A DNA stretch of 64,000 nucleotides from contig NZ_JAAOIR010000001.1 in the NCBI RefSeq assembly GCF_011440375.1, positions 1,488,001 to 1,552,000 on the forward strand, given 5' to 3'. This DNA is from Halorubellus sp. JP-L1 (GTDB lineage: Archaea; Halobacteriota; Halobacteria; Halobacteriales; Natrialbaceae). Of this stretch, positions 16,056 to 25,442 are shown one piece after another (the first letter of the stretch is position 1; each line of letters begins with the position of its first letter). Under the pieces are notes generated by a model, which saw only the letters and a list, made by a program, of their open reading frames with translations, had not been told where the DNA came from and ran no database searches. The position numbers were made by a program, and so were the translations under genes.

Positions 16056-16724
16056 CTAGTCGGGGCAGTCGACGAACTGCGAGAACACGCGCTGTTCTGC
16101 CTTCCGGAGGTGCTCGCCGACCGTTCCCGGCGAGCACCCGACGGCGTCGGCGACGTCCTCCTGGGTCGCCTCGCGCGGATTCCGGTAGTATCCGAGTTCG
16201 ACCGCGGTCGCGACGACGTCCCCCTGGCGGTCGGTGAGCGAGTCGAACGCGTCCCGCCGCGTCGGCGTGTACTCGCCGGTCTCGAGGACGTCGAACGCCA
16301 CGTCGTACTCGGGGACCTCGCCGAACGTCTCCGCGAACGCCGCGTCCGTCCCGAGGTACGTCACCTCGAACGCGCCGGAGTCCCGGACGACGATCGGCAT
16401 GTCCATGACGACGCTCGTCTGGCGTCTGGCGCGGATCATCGCCGCCGCCCGCGGGTTCGTGTCGTGATGGACGTACACGAGTGCCGCCCCACCCCGTGGG
16501 TTCCTGACGGCGACGTCGTGCACGCGGTCGCACGCGCGGAGCGCGTCCGCCGCGGCGGTCTCGTCGCCACGCACGCACAGCAGTTCCGCGACGGTGTCGT
16601 CGTCGTGGAGTTCGACGCGATGCACGTACTCGCGAGTGACGCCCGTGGCGTCCGCGATCGCCTGCCCGCTCGCCTGGAACGCCTCCCCCGAGTCCGGATA
16701 GTACACCGCCGTGACGTACCGCAT
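16056..16724 (-). CDS. HTH_10 (bacterio-opsin activator type) regulator
   Basis: 222 aa. The N-terminal two thirds are a sensor-like region of unknown ligand. The C-terminal 55 residues form an HTH_10 domain (LTDRQGDVVATAVELGYYRN..TQEDVADAVGCSPGTVGEHLRKAE), the DNA-binding module of Bat-like haloarchaeal regulators. The ATG at 16724 gives MRYVTAVYYPDSGEAF, the usual family start. It lies between cofG and cofH, convergent with cofG. Targets are unknown. Confidence 0.88.
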   Translation of the reverse strand: MRYVTAVYYPDSGEAFQASGQAIADATGVTREYVHRVELHDDDTVAELLCVRGDETAAADALRACDRVHDVAVRNPRGGAALVYVHHDTNPRAAAMIRARRQTSVVMDMPIVVRDSGAFEVTYLGTDAAFAETFGEVPEYDVAFDVLETGEYTPTRRDAFDSLTDRQGDVVATAVELGYYRNPREATQEDVADAVGCSPGTVGEHLRKAEQRVFSQFVDCPD

Positions 16725-17017
16725 ACCCGGCACTCTCGGAGGTGCGGCGACTAAACTCCATCGGCAGGGGTACTTGAATGACCCTCGCATCCGGCGCAAC
16801 AACGTTACGCTCCTCCCAGCGGTACGGTTTGTCGTCGGGAGTGCCTCTGACGGCCCTGGCGTGGTTCGCCCGACCGCGCCCGTGGTTCGCGTACCCCGAC
16901 GCCTGTCCTGACACGGACGTTCGACCCCCCACCGCGGGGGGACGGCCCTCCACTTCGTTCGTCGCCGGAGTACCGGCGCCCGACTCCGCGATCGCCGTCG
17001 AGCAGGTCCGGCGCCAG

Positions 17018-17428
17018 CTAGCGCGACCGAACGACGAAGTGCCCGTCGCCCTCGTCGACGAGGACCGCGGGTTCGCGCATCCTGCAGACGTACCCCGTCG
17101 GGTTCTCCGCGGTCTCGCAGGCCGCGCGAACGCTCCCGAGTTCCCCGAGGAGTTGCGCTGACGGCGGCTTCTGGGCGGCGCCGCAGTCGTAGACGGTGAC
17201 GAGCTGGCCGGCGCGGTCGGTCTCGTGGGCACCGTCGCCGTCGCCCCCGTCGGTGTCGCTACCGTCGTCATCGTTGCCGTCGACGTCGTCGCGTTCGCGC
17301 TCGTAAACGACGATGTGGGCGTGCTTCGGGAGGAGGTACCGTTCGCCGTTGCCGTCGTCGTCGGCCGCGGATGCCGGCGCGAGGTGGTTCACGGTCGGAG
17401 TGACGGCGGCGAACGTCAAAGCCGCCAC
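17018..17428 (-). CDS. Hypothetical acidic protein downstream of cofH
   Basis: 136 aa if started at the GTG at 17428, which lies 32 bp after the cofH stop on the same strand. It has a beta-rich N-terminal part (RYLLPKHAHIVVYERERDDV), an Asp/Gly-rich low-complexity insert, and a C-terminal part with three cysteines (VYDCGAAQ, RAACETAENPTGYVCRM). There is no ATG near the beginning, so the start is uncertain. No family recognised. The remaining gap 16725-17017 shows no gene, only a CCCCC-N4-GGGGG-type hairpin near 16930. Confidence 0.5.
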   Translation of the reverse strand: MAALTFAAVTPTVNHLAPASAADDDGNGERYLLPKHAHIVVYERERDDVDGNDDDGSDTDGGDGDGAHETDRAGQLVTVYDCGAAQKPPSAQLLGELGSVRAACETAENPTGYVCRMREPAVLVDEGDGHFVVRSR

Positions 17429-17460
17429 GGTTCCCCCGCCCCGTGGCGTGTGACTCTCAG

Positions 17461-18855
17461 TCAGTCGTCTGCGGCCGCACCTGCGTCGTCCGCGCCCCCG
17501 TGGGCGAGCATCGGCGAACCGTCGGCCTGCGGACCGAGCGCGGGCCCGTGCGGGCCGTCGCCCTCGATGCGGCGACGCTGCCGGTAGTCCGTCGAGCGCT
17601 CGACTGGGACGCGCCCGATGGAGCGAATCATGCGGACGTAGTCGTCGAAGCTCCGGAACTCGCCGTACTCGCCGCCGGCGCGCTTCGTGATCTCCTCGCT
17701 GAGGATGGTCCCCATGAAGTCGTCCGCGCCGCAGTTGAGGTACTGGAGGCCGCGTTCGTCGCCGTACTTCACCCACGACGACTGCACGTGCTCGACGTTG
17801 TCCAGGTAGAGCCGGGCGACGGCGATCATGAGGGCGTCCTCGGCCGGACTGGCGCCGCCGTCGACGACGCCGCGCTCGAACAGCGGCGTCTGCTGGTGGA
17901 CGAACGAGAGCGGGACGAACTCGGTGATGGCGCCGTCGACGCGCTCCTGGAGGTCGCGAACGCGGTCGAGGTGGACGACGCGATGCGCGGCGTTGTCGAC
18001 GTGCCCGTACATGATCGTCGCGGTGAGGTCCAGGCCGACGTTCCCGGCGGCCTCCATCGCCGCGAGCCACTCGCCGGTGTCTATCTTCCCGGGACAGATC
18101 ACGTCCCGGACCTCGTCGACGAGGATCTCCGCCGCCGTCCCGGGCACCGAGTCGAGGCCGGCGTCGGCGAGGCGACCGTAGACGTCCTCGTACGACCAGT
18201 CCGTGCCGCGCTTCGCGTGATAGCCCTCCTCGGGCGTCATCGAGTGCAGGTGGACGTCGCCGACGCTCATCGCGTCCATCTGCTCGACGTACGTTCCCGG
18301 ATCCTTGGCGTAGCGCTCGGGTGGCTTGTAGTTCGTCTCCGTCCAGTCGCTCGCCGCGAGTATCTCGTGGTGCTCGTCGTCGAGCGCGAACGCCGGATGC
18401 AGCCCCGACACCGACGTCACCTCGTAGATCCCCATGTCCAGGGCGTCCGCGACGACCTCGCGGGACTCCGCGGGCGTCTGCGTGAACCCGTCCGTCTCGC
18501 CGTCGTAGTCGCTCTCGAACGTGTGCGCGGTGTCCTTGAAGTTACAGAACAGACAACCCGTGTTGCACGCCGTCGTGACGTTGTTGTTCAGGTTCGCGAC
18601 GAACGACACCTCCTCGCCGACGACGTCGCGACGGCGCTCGTCCGCCGCCTGCAGCACGCGCTCCATCCGCGAGCGGTCGATGCCCGCCGAGTCGGTTCCC
18701 GTCGTGATCAGTTCGATGCCGTCGTCGACCGAGAGGCGGTCGCCGGCGCGCGCCTTCGCCAGCGCGTTCTCGAAGGACTGCGTCGTCTCGGGGACGACGT
18801 CGAAGTCGAACTCGCCGTCGTCGGGCACCGCCGAGTCGTCGAACGCGCTCGTCAT
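17461..18855 (-). CDS. cofH: FO synthase subunit 2 CofH (radical SAM)
   Basis: 464 aa. The radical SAM motif CNTGCLFC gives Cys97, Cys101 and Cys104 and lies in the CofH context NLNNNVTTACNTGCLFCNFK. Other CofH/MqnC-like motifs are SVSGLHPAF, HLHSMTPEEG, PGTAAEIL and VQSSWVKYG. CofH joins tyrosine-derived radical chemistry to 5-amino-6-ribitylaminouracil in FO synthesis. The C-terminal 50 residues are an acidic, Gly/Ala-rich extension. The ATG at 18855 gives MTSAFDDSAV; longer in-frame extension is unsupported. It is divergent from purC. Confidence 0.94.
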   Translation of the reverse strand: MTSAFDDSAVPDDGEFDFDVVPETTQSFENALAKARAGDRLSVDDGIELITTGTDSAGIDRSRMERVLQAADERRRDVVGEEVSFVANLNNNVTTACNTGCLFCNFKDTAHTFESDYDGETDGFTQTPAESREVVADALDMGIYEVTSVSGLHPAFALDDEHHEILAASDWTETNYKPPERYAKDPGTYVEQMDAMSVGDVHLHSMTPEEGYHAKRGTDWSYEDVYGRLADAGLDSVPGTAAEILVDEVRDVICPGKIDTGEWLAAMEAAGNVGLDLTATIMYGHVDNAAHRVVHLDRVRDLQERVDGAITEFVPLSFVHQQTPLFERGVVDGGASPAEDALMIAVARLYLDNVEHVQSSWVKYGDERGLQYLNCGADDFMGTILSEEITKRAGGEYGEFRSFDDYVRMIRSIGRVPVERSTDYRQRRRIEGDGPHGPALGPQADGSPMLAHGGADDAGAAADD

Positions 18856-19006
18856 CGTCGAAACGCACGCGAGACGACGCCAAAAGCGTGATGGAACCGG
18901 CGGTCTCGCTCGTCCGACGACCGGCGCGCGACCAGTCATGAAAGTTGATTACCCCGCGTATCCGCGTTCGAAGTATGACCACCGCCGCAGCCGGAGGGTG
19001 TCAGGC

Positions 19007-20035
19007 GTGACGTCGGTGAAGGACTTCCGCGTCGAACAGGAGGCGACCGACGACGAACTCGGTCGCGGCGCGTTCGTGTTCACCGACGACTACTCGGTGT
19101 TCGACTGGGGGAAGATGCCCGACCGCATCCCCGACAAGGGCGCGAGCCTCTGCTCGATGGGCGCGTTCAACTTCGAACTCCTCGAAAAGTCGGGAGTCCC
19201 GACGCACTACCGCGGCGTCGTCGACGACGGCGACGTCGTTCCCCTCCGCGAGGCGACGTCGCCGCCGTGGGAGATGGCGATCGACCTCACGCAAGTCCCC
19301 GAGCTCCCCCACGACGGCCGGGACTACGACTACGACGCGTACCACGCGGACGCGGCCGAGAACTACCTCGTCCCGCTCGAGATCGTGTTCCGGAACCAAG
19401 TTCCAGTTGGGTCGAGCCTCCGCAGTCGGACGACGCCCGCGGACCACGACCTCGACCTCGAGGCGTGGCCGGACGAGGCCGTCGACCTCGCGGAGCCGAT
19501 CGTCGAGTTCTCCACGAAGTACGAGCGCTCGGACCGCTACCTCTCGCGCGAGGAAGCCGACCGCATCGCCGGCGTGGCGAGCGTCGAGGACCTCGAAGCG
19601 GTCGCACGCGACGTGAACGACGTCGTCACCGAGCAAGCGGCCTCGCAGCACCTCGATCACGAGGACGGGAAGATCGAGTGCCTCTACTACCAGGGCGAGA
19701 TCCGCGTCGCGGACGTCGTCGGGACGTTCGACGAGAACCGCTTCAGTTACGAGGGCACGCAGCTCTCGAAGGAAGTCATCCGCCAGTACCACAAGCGCAC
19801 CCAGCCCGAGTGGGTCGACGCCGTCCAAGCGGCCAAAGCCGAGGCGAAGGAGCGAGACGAAGCCGACTGGAAGGCGCTCTGCGACGTCGACCCCGAGCCA
19901 CTCGACGAGGACGTGCTCGAAGTCGCCCGCGACATGTACGCCGCTGGCACGAACGCGTACACCGGCATGGACCTGTTCGACGCACCGCCGCTGAGTTCGG
20001 CGGTCGGTGCCGTGCAGCGACTCGGCCGACAGTAG
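19007..20035 (+). CDS. purC: SAICAR synthetase
   Basis: 342 aa. It makes phosphoribosylaminoimidazole-succinocarboxamide from CAIR, aspartate and ATP in purine synthesis. It shows the haloarchaeal PurC motif FTDDYSVFDWGKMPDRIPDK near residues 22-41, then GASLCSMGAF, EIVFRNQVPVGSS and a C-terminal SKEVIRQYHKRTQPEW. The start is GTG at 19007, preceded by GGAGGG eight bases upstream; the upstream open frame has no homology. It belongs with purS and purQ, about 5 kb further on. Confidence 0.94.
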   Translation: MTSVKDFRVEQEATDDELGRGAFVFTDDYSVFDWGKMPDRIPDKGASLCSMGAFNFELLEKSGVPTHYRGVVDDGDVVPLREATSPPWEMAIDLTQVPELPHDGRDYDYDAYHADAAENYLVPLEIVFRNQVPVGSSLRSRTTPADHDLDLEAWPDEAVDLAEPIVEFSTKYERSDRYLSREEADRIAGVASVEDLEAVARDVNDVVTEQAASQHLDHEDGKIECLYYQGEIRVADVVGTFDENRFSYEGTQLSKEVIRQYHKRTQPEWVDAVQAAKAEAKERDEADWKALCDVDPEPLDEDVLEVARDMYAAGTNAYTGMDLFDAPPLSSAVGAVQRLGRQ

Positions 20036-20181
20036 GTCGCCGAGAGAGTCGGTCGCGACCGAGAGCGATCGCTCGCGGTCGCAGTCGACGAAACGCGACG
20101 ACGACGTCAGCGCGAGAGGACGAGAGAAAGAGGTGGGCGTTCGCGCGCCACCCGCGCGAAACTGGAGGGACTGGTTTCGGC

Positions 20182-20757
20182 TCAGCCCATGAGGAGGCGG
20201 AGCCAGCGGTTCTTCTCGACGACGTCGAGGTCCTCGAGGTAGCTGTCGACGCCGAGGATGCGGCCGGCGCCGATGGCGCCGAGGCCGAACAGGAGCAGCG
20301 CGTAGACGACGTGGTCGTCGATGACCCAGCCGTTCGCGAGCGGGAGCCCCTGCATGAGGCCGCCCTCGAGCGCCGCGGCCCAGAACATCATCATCATGAC
20401 GGCGCCCCAGAACGCGCTGAAGCGGACGAACGCGCCGACGACGAGCGCGAGCCCGGTGAGGGTGAGCCCCCACATGACGAGCATGTCGACGAGCGGGCTC
20501 CCGGCCATGTTCGCGAACACGCTCCCGAACGGGTTGCCTTCGGGGATGGCGTTCGCGAGGTAGCCGGCGGCCGTCCAGTTGGTCTCGGGGTTGCCGTCCA
20601 GGTACGTCACGAGCTTCGTGAGGCCCCCCTGGAGGAGGACCCAGCCCATGACGACCCGGAGGCCGACGAGGGCGTAGCCGATCCAGTGCTCGGAGTACTC
20701 GAAGTCGGTCTCGCGACCGAACAGTTCAGTTTCCAGTCGACGGGTTTGTGCGGACAT
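20182..20757 (-). CDS. DoxX family membrane protein
   Basis: 191 aa with four membrane helices. It has the DoxX-type first helix with YALVGLRVVMGWVLLQGGLTK, a middle region MWGLTLTGLALVVGAFVRFSA and HVVYALLLFGLGAIGAGRILG. DoxX proteins are quinone-linked or redox-stress membrane subunits; the exact role here is unknown. The ATG at 20757 is preceded by an AT-rich leader. It is transcribed alone. Confidence 0.85.
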   Translation of the reverse strand: MSAQTRRLETELFGRETDFEYSEHWIGYALVGLRVVMGWVLLQGGLTKLVTYLDGNPETNWTAAGYLANAIPEGNPFGSVFANMAGSPLVDMLVMWGLTLTGLALVVGAFVRFSAFWGAVMMMMFWAAALEGGLMQGLPLANGWVIDDHVVYALLLFGLGAIGAGRILGVDSYLEDLDVVEKNRWLRLLMG

Positions 20758-20942
20758 TATCGTGGCACCTCTACACCTACAGATACCGCGGAGAACCCCA
20801 TATAAACGGGTCGCGGTTCTCGGGGTCCAGAAACCGTTCTCAGGAATCGGGAATCGGTCGATTATGGCGAGGTGGCGACGGCACTCTATCGACCAGTGGC
20901 GGGACGGTACGCCTTTCCCCACGCGGGCGTTACCGGGGCGTA

Positions 20943-22886
20943 GTGACCGAGAGCGACACCGAGACGGAGGCGCTGTCCGTGGACCGGTTCTACGACGCGC
21001 TCGAGGACCACGGGCGGCCCGTCATCACGGCGACGGCGCTCGCGCGCCGCCTGGACGTCAGCCAGGAGCGCGCGATGCAGGCGCTGGATGCACTCGAAGA
21101 GCGCGGGGACGTCGAGCGCGCGAGCGTCGCTGAGGACCCGACGGTGTTCTACGCGAGCGACTGGGCGCGGATGGTCGAGCGCGAGCGCGTCGTGTTCTTC
21201 CCCGAACGCAGGGAGATCGTCGTCGACCAGCCCGAGCAGTTCACGCGAGCGCAGCTCGCGCAGTTCGCGCGCCTCAAAGACACCACGCGGACCGGCGGGT
21301 ACCTGTACGAGGTCCGCCGGGAGGACGTCTGGCAGGCGCCCTACGAGACCCACGAGGAGCTGGTCGCGACGATGAAGAGCGTGCTGCCGGTGTGGCCGTC
21401 GACGTTCGAGGACTGGGTGGTCGAGCAGTACAAGCGCGCGCATCGGTTCGAGCTCCGGACGCACGAGGACGGCTACGTCGTCCTCGTCGCGGCGAACGAA
21501 AGCCTGCTCGGGAACGTCGCCGAGCAGCGACTGCCCGAGGGCGCGCTCCGCGCGGTCATCTCCGACACGGAGGCGTGGGTGGCCGAGGACCGCGTCGCCG
21601 AGGTGAAGCGCGTGCTGTACGAGGCCGGCTATCCCGTCGAGGACGGCCGCGACCTCGAGTCCGGCGACGCGCTCGACGTCCACCTGCACCTGCGCTTGCG
21701 GGACTACCAGCAGGAGTGGGTGGACCGGTTCGAGGAGAAGGGCGCGGGCGTGCTCGTCGGCCCGCCGGGGAGCGGGAAGACGGTTGCGGCGATGGGCTGC
21801 ATCGAGGCCGTCGGCGGGGAGACGCTCGTGCTCGTCCCGAGTCGCGAACTCGCGACGCAGTGGCGCGAGGAACTCCTCGCCCACACCGACCTTACTGACT
21901 CCCAAGTAGGCGAGTACCACGGCGGCACGAAGCAGATTCGGCCCGTGACCATCGCGACGTACCAGACTGCGGGCATGGACCGCCATCGCCAGCTGTTCGA
22001 CGACCGCGAGTGGGGGCTCGTCGTTTACGACGAGGTGCATCACGTCCCCGCGCCCATCCACCGGCGGAGCGTCGACCTCCAGAGCAAGCACCGCCTCGGC
22101 CTCACTGCCTCGCCAGTACGCGGCGACGACCGCGAGGAGGAAATATTCACGCTGGTGGGGCCGCCGATCGGGACGGACTGGGACGCGTTATTCGACGCCG
22201 GGTTCGTGCAGGACCCCGACGTCGAGGTGCGGTACGTGCCGTGGGGGTCAGACGACGCCCAGGAGCGCCACGCGAAGCGCGACGGCCACGACAAGCGCCA
22301 GGCCGCAGCGGCGAATCCCGCGAAGATCGCGGAGACGACGCACGTCCTCGAGCGCGAGCACCCCGAGAAGAAGGCGCTCGTGTTCGTCGAGTACCTCGAC
22401 CACGGCACTGAACTCGCGGAGGCACTCGACGCCCCGTTCATCTCGGGCGACATGCCCCATAGCGAACGCGACCGCCTGTTCCGCGAGTTCCGGAACGGCG
22501 ACCGGCGCGTGCTCGTCGTCTCCCGGGTCGCCGACGAGGGCATCGACCTCCCGGACGCCGAGGTCGCGGTCGTCGCGTCCGGGTTAGGGGGGTCGCGCCG
22601 CCAGGGCACCCAGCGCGCGGGCCGCACGATGCGACCCGAGGGCTCGGCGCACGTCGTCGTGCTCGCCACTCGCGGCACGAACGAGGAGGAGTTCGCGCAG
22701 AACCAGCAACGCCACCTCGCCTCCAAGGGTATCAGCGTCCGCGACGGCGACGCGAGAGCGTTCGCGGACGCCGACAGCCTCGTCGCCAGCGACGACGACA
22801 CCACTCAGGATGACGACGGCGACGCGATCGCGGACGACGACGACGCGATCGCGGACGACGACGACGACGCTGACGGCGGCGAATAA
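20943..22886 (+). CDS. XPB/Rad25-like superfamily 2 DNA helicase
   Basis: 647 aa. The N-terminal region (about 1-250) includes a small HTH-like segment (ITATALARRLDVSQERAMQALDAL) and an XPB-type damage-recognition part. The helicase core follows: walker A GPPGSGKT near residue 277, DEVHH box (DEVH) near residue 362, LTASPVRG, and motif VI QRAGRTMRP. The C-terminus is a repetitive acidic tail (DDDDAIA repeated). XPB-like helicases open DNA in repair or transcription; archaeal versions pair with nuclease Bax1, not seen nearby. The start is GTG at 20943 giving TESDTETEALSVDRF. Confidence 0.9.
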   Translation: MTESDTETEALSVDRFYDALEDHGRPVITATALARRLDVSQERAMQALDALEERGDVERASVAEDPTVFYASDWARMVERERVVFFPERREIVVDQPEQFTRAQLAQFARLKDTTRTGGYLYEVRREDVWQAPYETHEELVATMKSVLPVWPSTFEDWVVEQYKRAHRFELRTHEDGYVVLVAANESLLGNVAEQRLPEGALRAVISDTEAWVAEDRVAEVKRVLYEAGYPVEDGRDLESGDALDVHLHLRLRDYQQEWVDRFEEKGAGVLVGPPGSGKTVAAMGCIEAVGGETLVLVPSRELATQWREELLAHTDLTDSQVGEYHGGTKQIRPVTIATYQTAGMDRHRQLFDDREWGLVVYDEVHHVPAPIHRRSVDLQSKHRLGLTASPVRGDDREEEIFTLVGPPIGTDWDALFDAGFVQDPDVEVRYVPWGSDDAQERHAKRDGHDKRQAAAANPAKIAETTHVLEREHPEKKALVFVEYLDHGTELAEALDAPFISGDMPHSERDRLFREFRNGDRRVLVVSRVADEGIDLPDAEVAVVASGLGGSRRQGTQRAGRTMRPEGSAHVVVLATRGTNEEEFAQNQQRHLASKGISVRDGDARAFADADSLVASDDDTTQDDDGDAIADDDDAIADDDDDADGGE

Positions 22887-22936
22887 TTGCCGGCCCCCGG
22901 TCGTTCAAGCCACTCCACCGCATCCACTCGGACAGC

Positions 22937-23116
22937 ATGGTCGACCCTACGTCCGACGTCGGCGACGTGAACGCCGACGACGCCCCAGAGTGCACCGAGT
23001 GCGGTGCACCCGTGACGGGCGACAGCCACCGCGTCCGCTCCCGAATCGTCGACGGCGACACCGAACACGAACACTTCTGCGACGACGACTGTCTCGCGGC
23101 CTGGGAGAACGAGTAG
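22937..23116 (+). CDS. 59-residue Cys-rich zinc-binding microprotein
   Basis: 59 aa: an acidic N-terminal tail, then Cys-Thr-Glu-Cys (residues 19-22) and Cys-Asp-Asp-Asp-Cys (residues 49-53), with HEHF just before the second pair. This spacing resembles small haloarchaeal DUF7576/TRASH-like zinc fingers. It starts 50 bp after the helicase stop and may be cotranscribed. The function is unknown. Confidence 0.75.
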   Translation: MVDPTSDVGDVNADDAPECTECGAPVTGDSHRVRSRIVDGDTEHEHFCDDDCLAAWENE

Positions 23117-23159
23117 GTGACAGCAAGGAAGTGACAGCGAGTAGCGGCCGACGGACCGG

Positions 23160-24119
23160 CTAGTCGTCGCCGACGACGTCGCCGAGGCCGTCGACGGGCC
23201 GGTCGGGGTTCGCGCGGTCGGCCGCGTCGGGGAGGCCGAGCTGGTAGGATTCCTCGTGGTCCTCCCGCAACCGCGTGCGGCCGCGGTGGACGCTCACCTC
23301 GTCGTTCAGGTGGAGGCGCACCGCTTCGAGGAGGGCTTCTGCTTCGAGCGGCTGGCCGCGCTCCCGGACGTCCTCGATGCCGGCGTCGTCGGGGACGTCG
23401 AACGCGCGCTGCGTGATGATCGGGCCCTGGTCGAGGTCCGTCGTCACGTAGTGCGCGGTGACGCCAGCTATCCGCACGCCGTCCTCGAGGGCCTGTCGAT
23501 AGGCTTTCGCGCCGGGGAACGCGGGGAGGAGGCTCGGATGGATGTTGATGATGCGGTCCTCGTACCGGAACACGACGTCCGGGCTGAGGATGCGCATGTA
23601 CCGCGCGAGCACGATCAGGTCCGCGTCGTACTCCGCGAGCAAGTCCAGGAGTTCGCCCTCGTCGGGCGTGCCCTTCTCGTCGCCGACGTCGTGGAACGGC
23701 ACCTCGTACTTCGCGGCGAGCGGTTCGAGGTCGTCGTGGTTCCCGATGACGACGCTGATGTCGGCGCCGAGGTCGCCGCTCGCCCACGCCTGGAAGAGCC
23801 GTTCGAGGCAGTGGGATTCCTGCGTGACGAGCACCGCGATCTGCTGGGTCTCGCGGTCCTCCGGGTATCGTACCTGGACGTCCACGCCGAGTTCGTCGCC
23901 GAGGTCGTGGAGGTCCTCGCGGAGTTTCGCCTGCGTGCACACCATCTCGTCGGTGTCCGCGGATAGCGTCATCCGGAAGACGTCCTCGCGGACCGCCTGG
24001 TCCAGGTCCTCGATGTTGATTCCGCGCTCGAACAGCAGGGAGGTGACGCGCGCGATGAGTCCGGTCTTGTCTCCTCCGACGACCGTGATCTCGGCGAGGT
24101 CACTGGTCAACGGGACCAC
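23160..24119 (-). CDS. purU: Formyltetrahydrofolate deformylase
   Basis: 319 aa. An N-terminal ACT domain (LAEITVVGGDKTGLIARVTSLL, residues 7-85) is fused to a formyl-transferase-like catalytic domain with VLVTQESHCLERLFQAW, LARYMRILSP, and the signature IINIHPSLLPAFPGAKAYRQA with the conserved Asn/His, plus TAHYVTTDLDQGPII. PurU hydrolyses 10-formyl-THF to formate and THF; in archaea it may instead serve one-carbon supply for purine synthesis. The start is GTG at 24119 (MVPLTSDLAEI). The C-terminal 40 residues are an acidic tail. Confidence 0.92.
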   Translation of the reverse strand: MVPLTSDLAEITVVGGDKTGLIARVTSLLFERGINIEDLDQAVREDVFRMTLSADTDEMVCTQAKLREDLHDLGDELGVDVQVRYPEDRETQQIAVLVTQESHCLERLFQAWASGDLGADISVVIGNHDDLEPLAAKYEVPFHDVGDEKGTPDEGELLDLLAEYDADLIVLARYMRILSPDVVFRYEDRIINIHPSLLPAFPGAKAYRQALEDGVRIAGVTAHYVTTDLDQGPIITQRAFDVPDDAGIEDVRERGQPLEAEALLEAVRLHLNDEVSVHRGRTRLREDHEESYQLGLPDAADRANPDRPVDGLGDVVGDD

Positions 24120-24239
24120 CTCCGACTGCTGGTCGAGAGAGACATCGATGGAATCTCAGACGACGCGCGAGCAAAAGGGTTCCCTTCGCCGCAACGCCGT
24201 GGCTTTCGTCCGCGGTCGGTCCGTCACGAGGGCGGCGTC

Positions 24240-24290
24240 GTCACGCGAAGGCGGCGTCGTCACGCGAAGGCGGCGGCGTCACGCGAGGTC
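24240..24290 (-). repeat. 19-bp tandem repeat containing the SOUL gene stop codon
   Basis: Units GTCACGCGAAGGCGGCGTC begin at 24240, 24259 and 24278, with a degenerate copy at 24221. The 24278 copy contains the true stop (TCA on the plus strand at 24279-24281). Confidence 0.8.
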
Positions 24291-24905
24291 GACGACGAGT
24301 TCGTTCCGTCGCTGCCACGGCGGCGTCCGCGGGTCGTCGTACCGGTGGAGTTCGCGTCTGCCCGCGGGCTCCAGGCGGTGGTCGTCGAGCGCGCGGTCGA
24401 GTCGTCGCCGCGCCCGGTCGACGAGCGCGTCCGTCGTCACCCACGAGAACCGGTACGCCGCGACGCGCCGATGCTCGACGACGTCCAGTTCCACGCGGTC
24501 GTCCCGCGGCGTCGGCGCGCTCTCGAGCGTGTACTTCGACGGCAGGAAGAACGCCATCTCCACGCCCGACTCGACGGGCGTCGTCGACACCGGCGCCGTC
24601 ATCGCCAGGTCCACGCCCGCCGTCGTCGACACCGGCGCCGTCATCGAGACGTCCCGCCCGGCCTCGTTCGCCCCGTCGATGTACGCGAACAGTCGCCGGA
24701 ACGCCTCCCGCTCGCTCTCCGCCACCGTCCGCGCTACCACCACGTCCGGGTACTCCCGTACCTCGAACGGCCCGTCCCGTTCGACGACGGTGTACGGCAC
24801 GTGCTCGACGTCCGCCTGCACGAACCGCCCCCACGCATCCCAGGCCGCGACTGCACCCGCCCCGACGCCGATCGCGCCACCGAGAATCCGCAGGACTCGA
24901 CTCAT
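24279..24905 (-). CDS. SOUL heme-binding family protein
   Basis: 208 aa. A short N-terminal membrane-anchor-like helix (ILGGAIGVGAGAVAAWDAW) is followed by the SOUL domain: PYTVVERDGPFEVREYPDVV near residues 36-55, RRLFAYIDGANEAG and MTAPV. The MTAPVSTT motif is present twice through an internal in-frame duplication (MTAPVSTTAGVDLA then MTAPVSTTPVESG), which lengthens a loop. SOUL/HEBP proteins bind heme or fatty acids. The ATG at 24905 is chosen over upstream starts because it leads straight into the hydrophobic anchor. It is divergent from purS. Confidence 0.85.
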   Translation of the reverse strand: MSRVLRILGGAIGVGAGAVAAWDAWGRFVQADVEHVPYTVVERDGPFEVREYPDVVVARTVAESEREAFRRLFAYIDGANEAGRDVSMTAPVSTTAGVDLAMTAPVSTTPVESGVEMAFFLPSKYTLESAPTPRDDRVELDVVEHRRVAAYRFSWVTTDALVDRARRRLDRALDDHRLEPAGRRELHRYDDPRTPPWQRRNELVVDLA

Positions 24906-25062
24906 ATCACGGGGTTCGACCGCCGCCCGCATAAGCACGTTCATCGGTACCGTGTCACAGAGACGACAGGGGACCGGACCGGTCTCACACCGCCACCGCT
25001 TCGCGGCCCTCCCTCCGCTCACCGCTCGTATCCAACGTGGCTCCCGTCGGCCGCCACGCTCC

Positions 25063-25114
25063 GCGGGTCGCAGGAGCGACCCGCTTCGCTACGAGGCGTC
25101 AACGAGACGCCTCG
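25063..25114. promoter_or_regulatory. Twin perfect hairpins upstream of purS
   Basis: Two perfect 9-bp stems occur in series: GCGGGTCGC-AGGA-GCGACCCGC (25063-25084) and CGAGGCGTC-AACGA-GACGCCTCG (25092-25114), seven bases apart. They lie between the divergent SOUL gene and purS-purQ. AGAGTTTTTGACC about 30 nt before purS may be the promoter, which would place the hairpins upstream of it as DNA elements rather than leader RNA. Confidence 0.5.
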
Positions 25115-25184
25115 CCTATCCACAATCGTGTATCACGACGGGATTGCACAAGAGTTTTTGACCACGAACGCGCGTTTGCAGTCG

Positions 25185-25442
25185 ATGACCGCGTACACCG
25201 CCACGGTGACCGTTCGCCTGAAGCACGGGGTGCTCGATCCGGAGGCCGAGACCACCCAGCAGGCCCTGGACCGCCTCGGGTTCGAACTGGAGGACCTGCG
25301 GGCCGCCGACCAGTTCGAGGTCGACCTCGACGCCGAGAGCGCCGACGCCGCGAGCGAGCGCGCCAGCGAGATGGCCGAGCGACTGCTCGCGAACCCGACC
25401 ATCCACGACTACGAGGTCGTGGTCGCCGAACGCGAGGACTGA
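25185..25442 (+). CDS. purS: FGAM synthase subunit PurS
   Basis: 85 aa. It is the small structural subunit of phosphoribosylformylglycinamidine synthase, bridging PurL and PurQ. It has the PurS motif YTATVTVRLKHGVLDPEAET, followed by QQALDRLGFELEDLRAADQF and ending YEVVVAERED. Its TGA shares one base with the ATG of purQ (TGATG), so they are translationally coupled. purL is not in the window. Confidence 0.94.
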   Translation: MTAYTATVTVRLKHGVLDPEAETTQQALDRLGFELEDLRAADQFEVDLDAESADAASERASEMAERLLANPTIHDYEVVVAERED

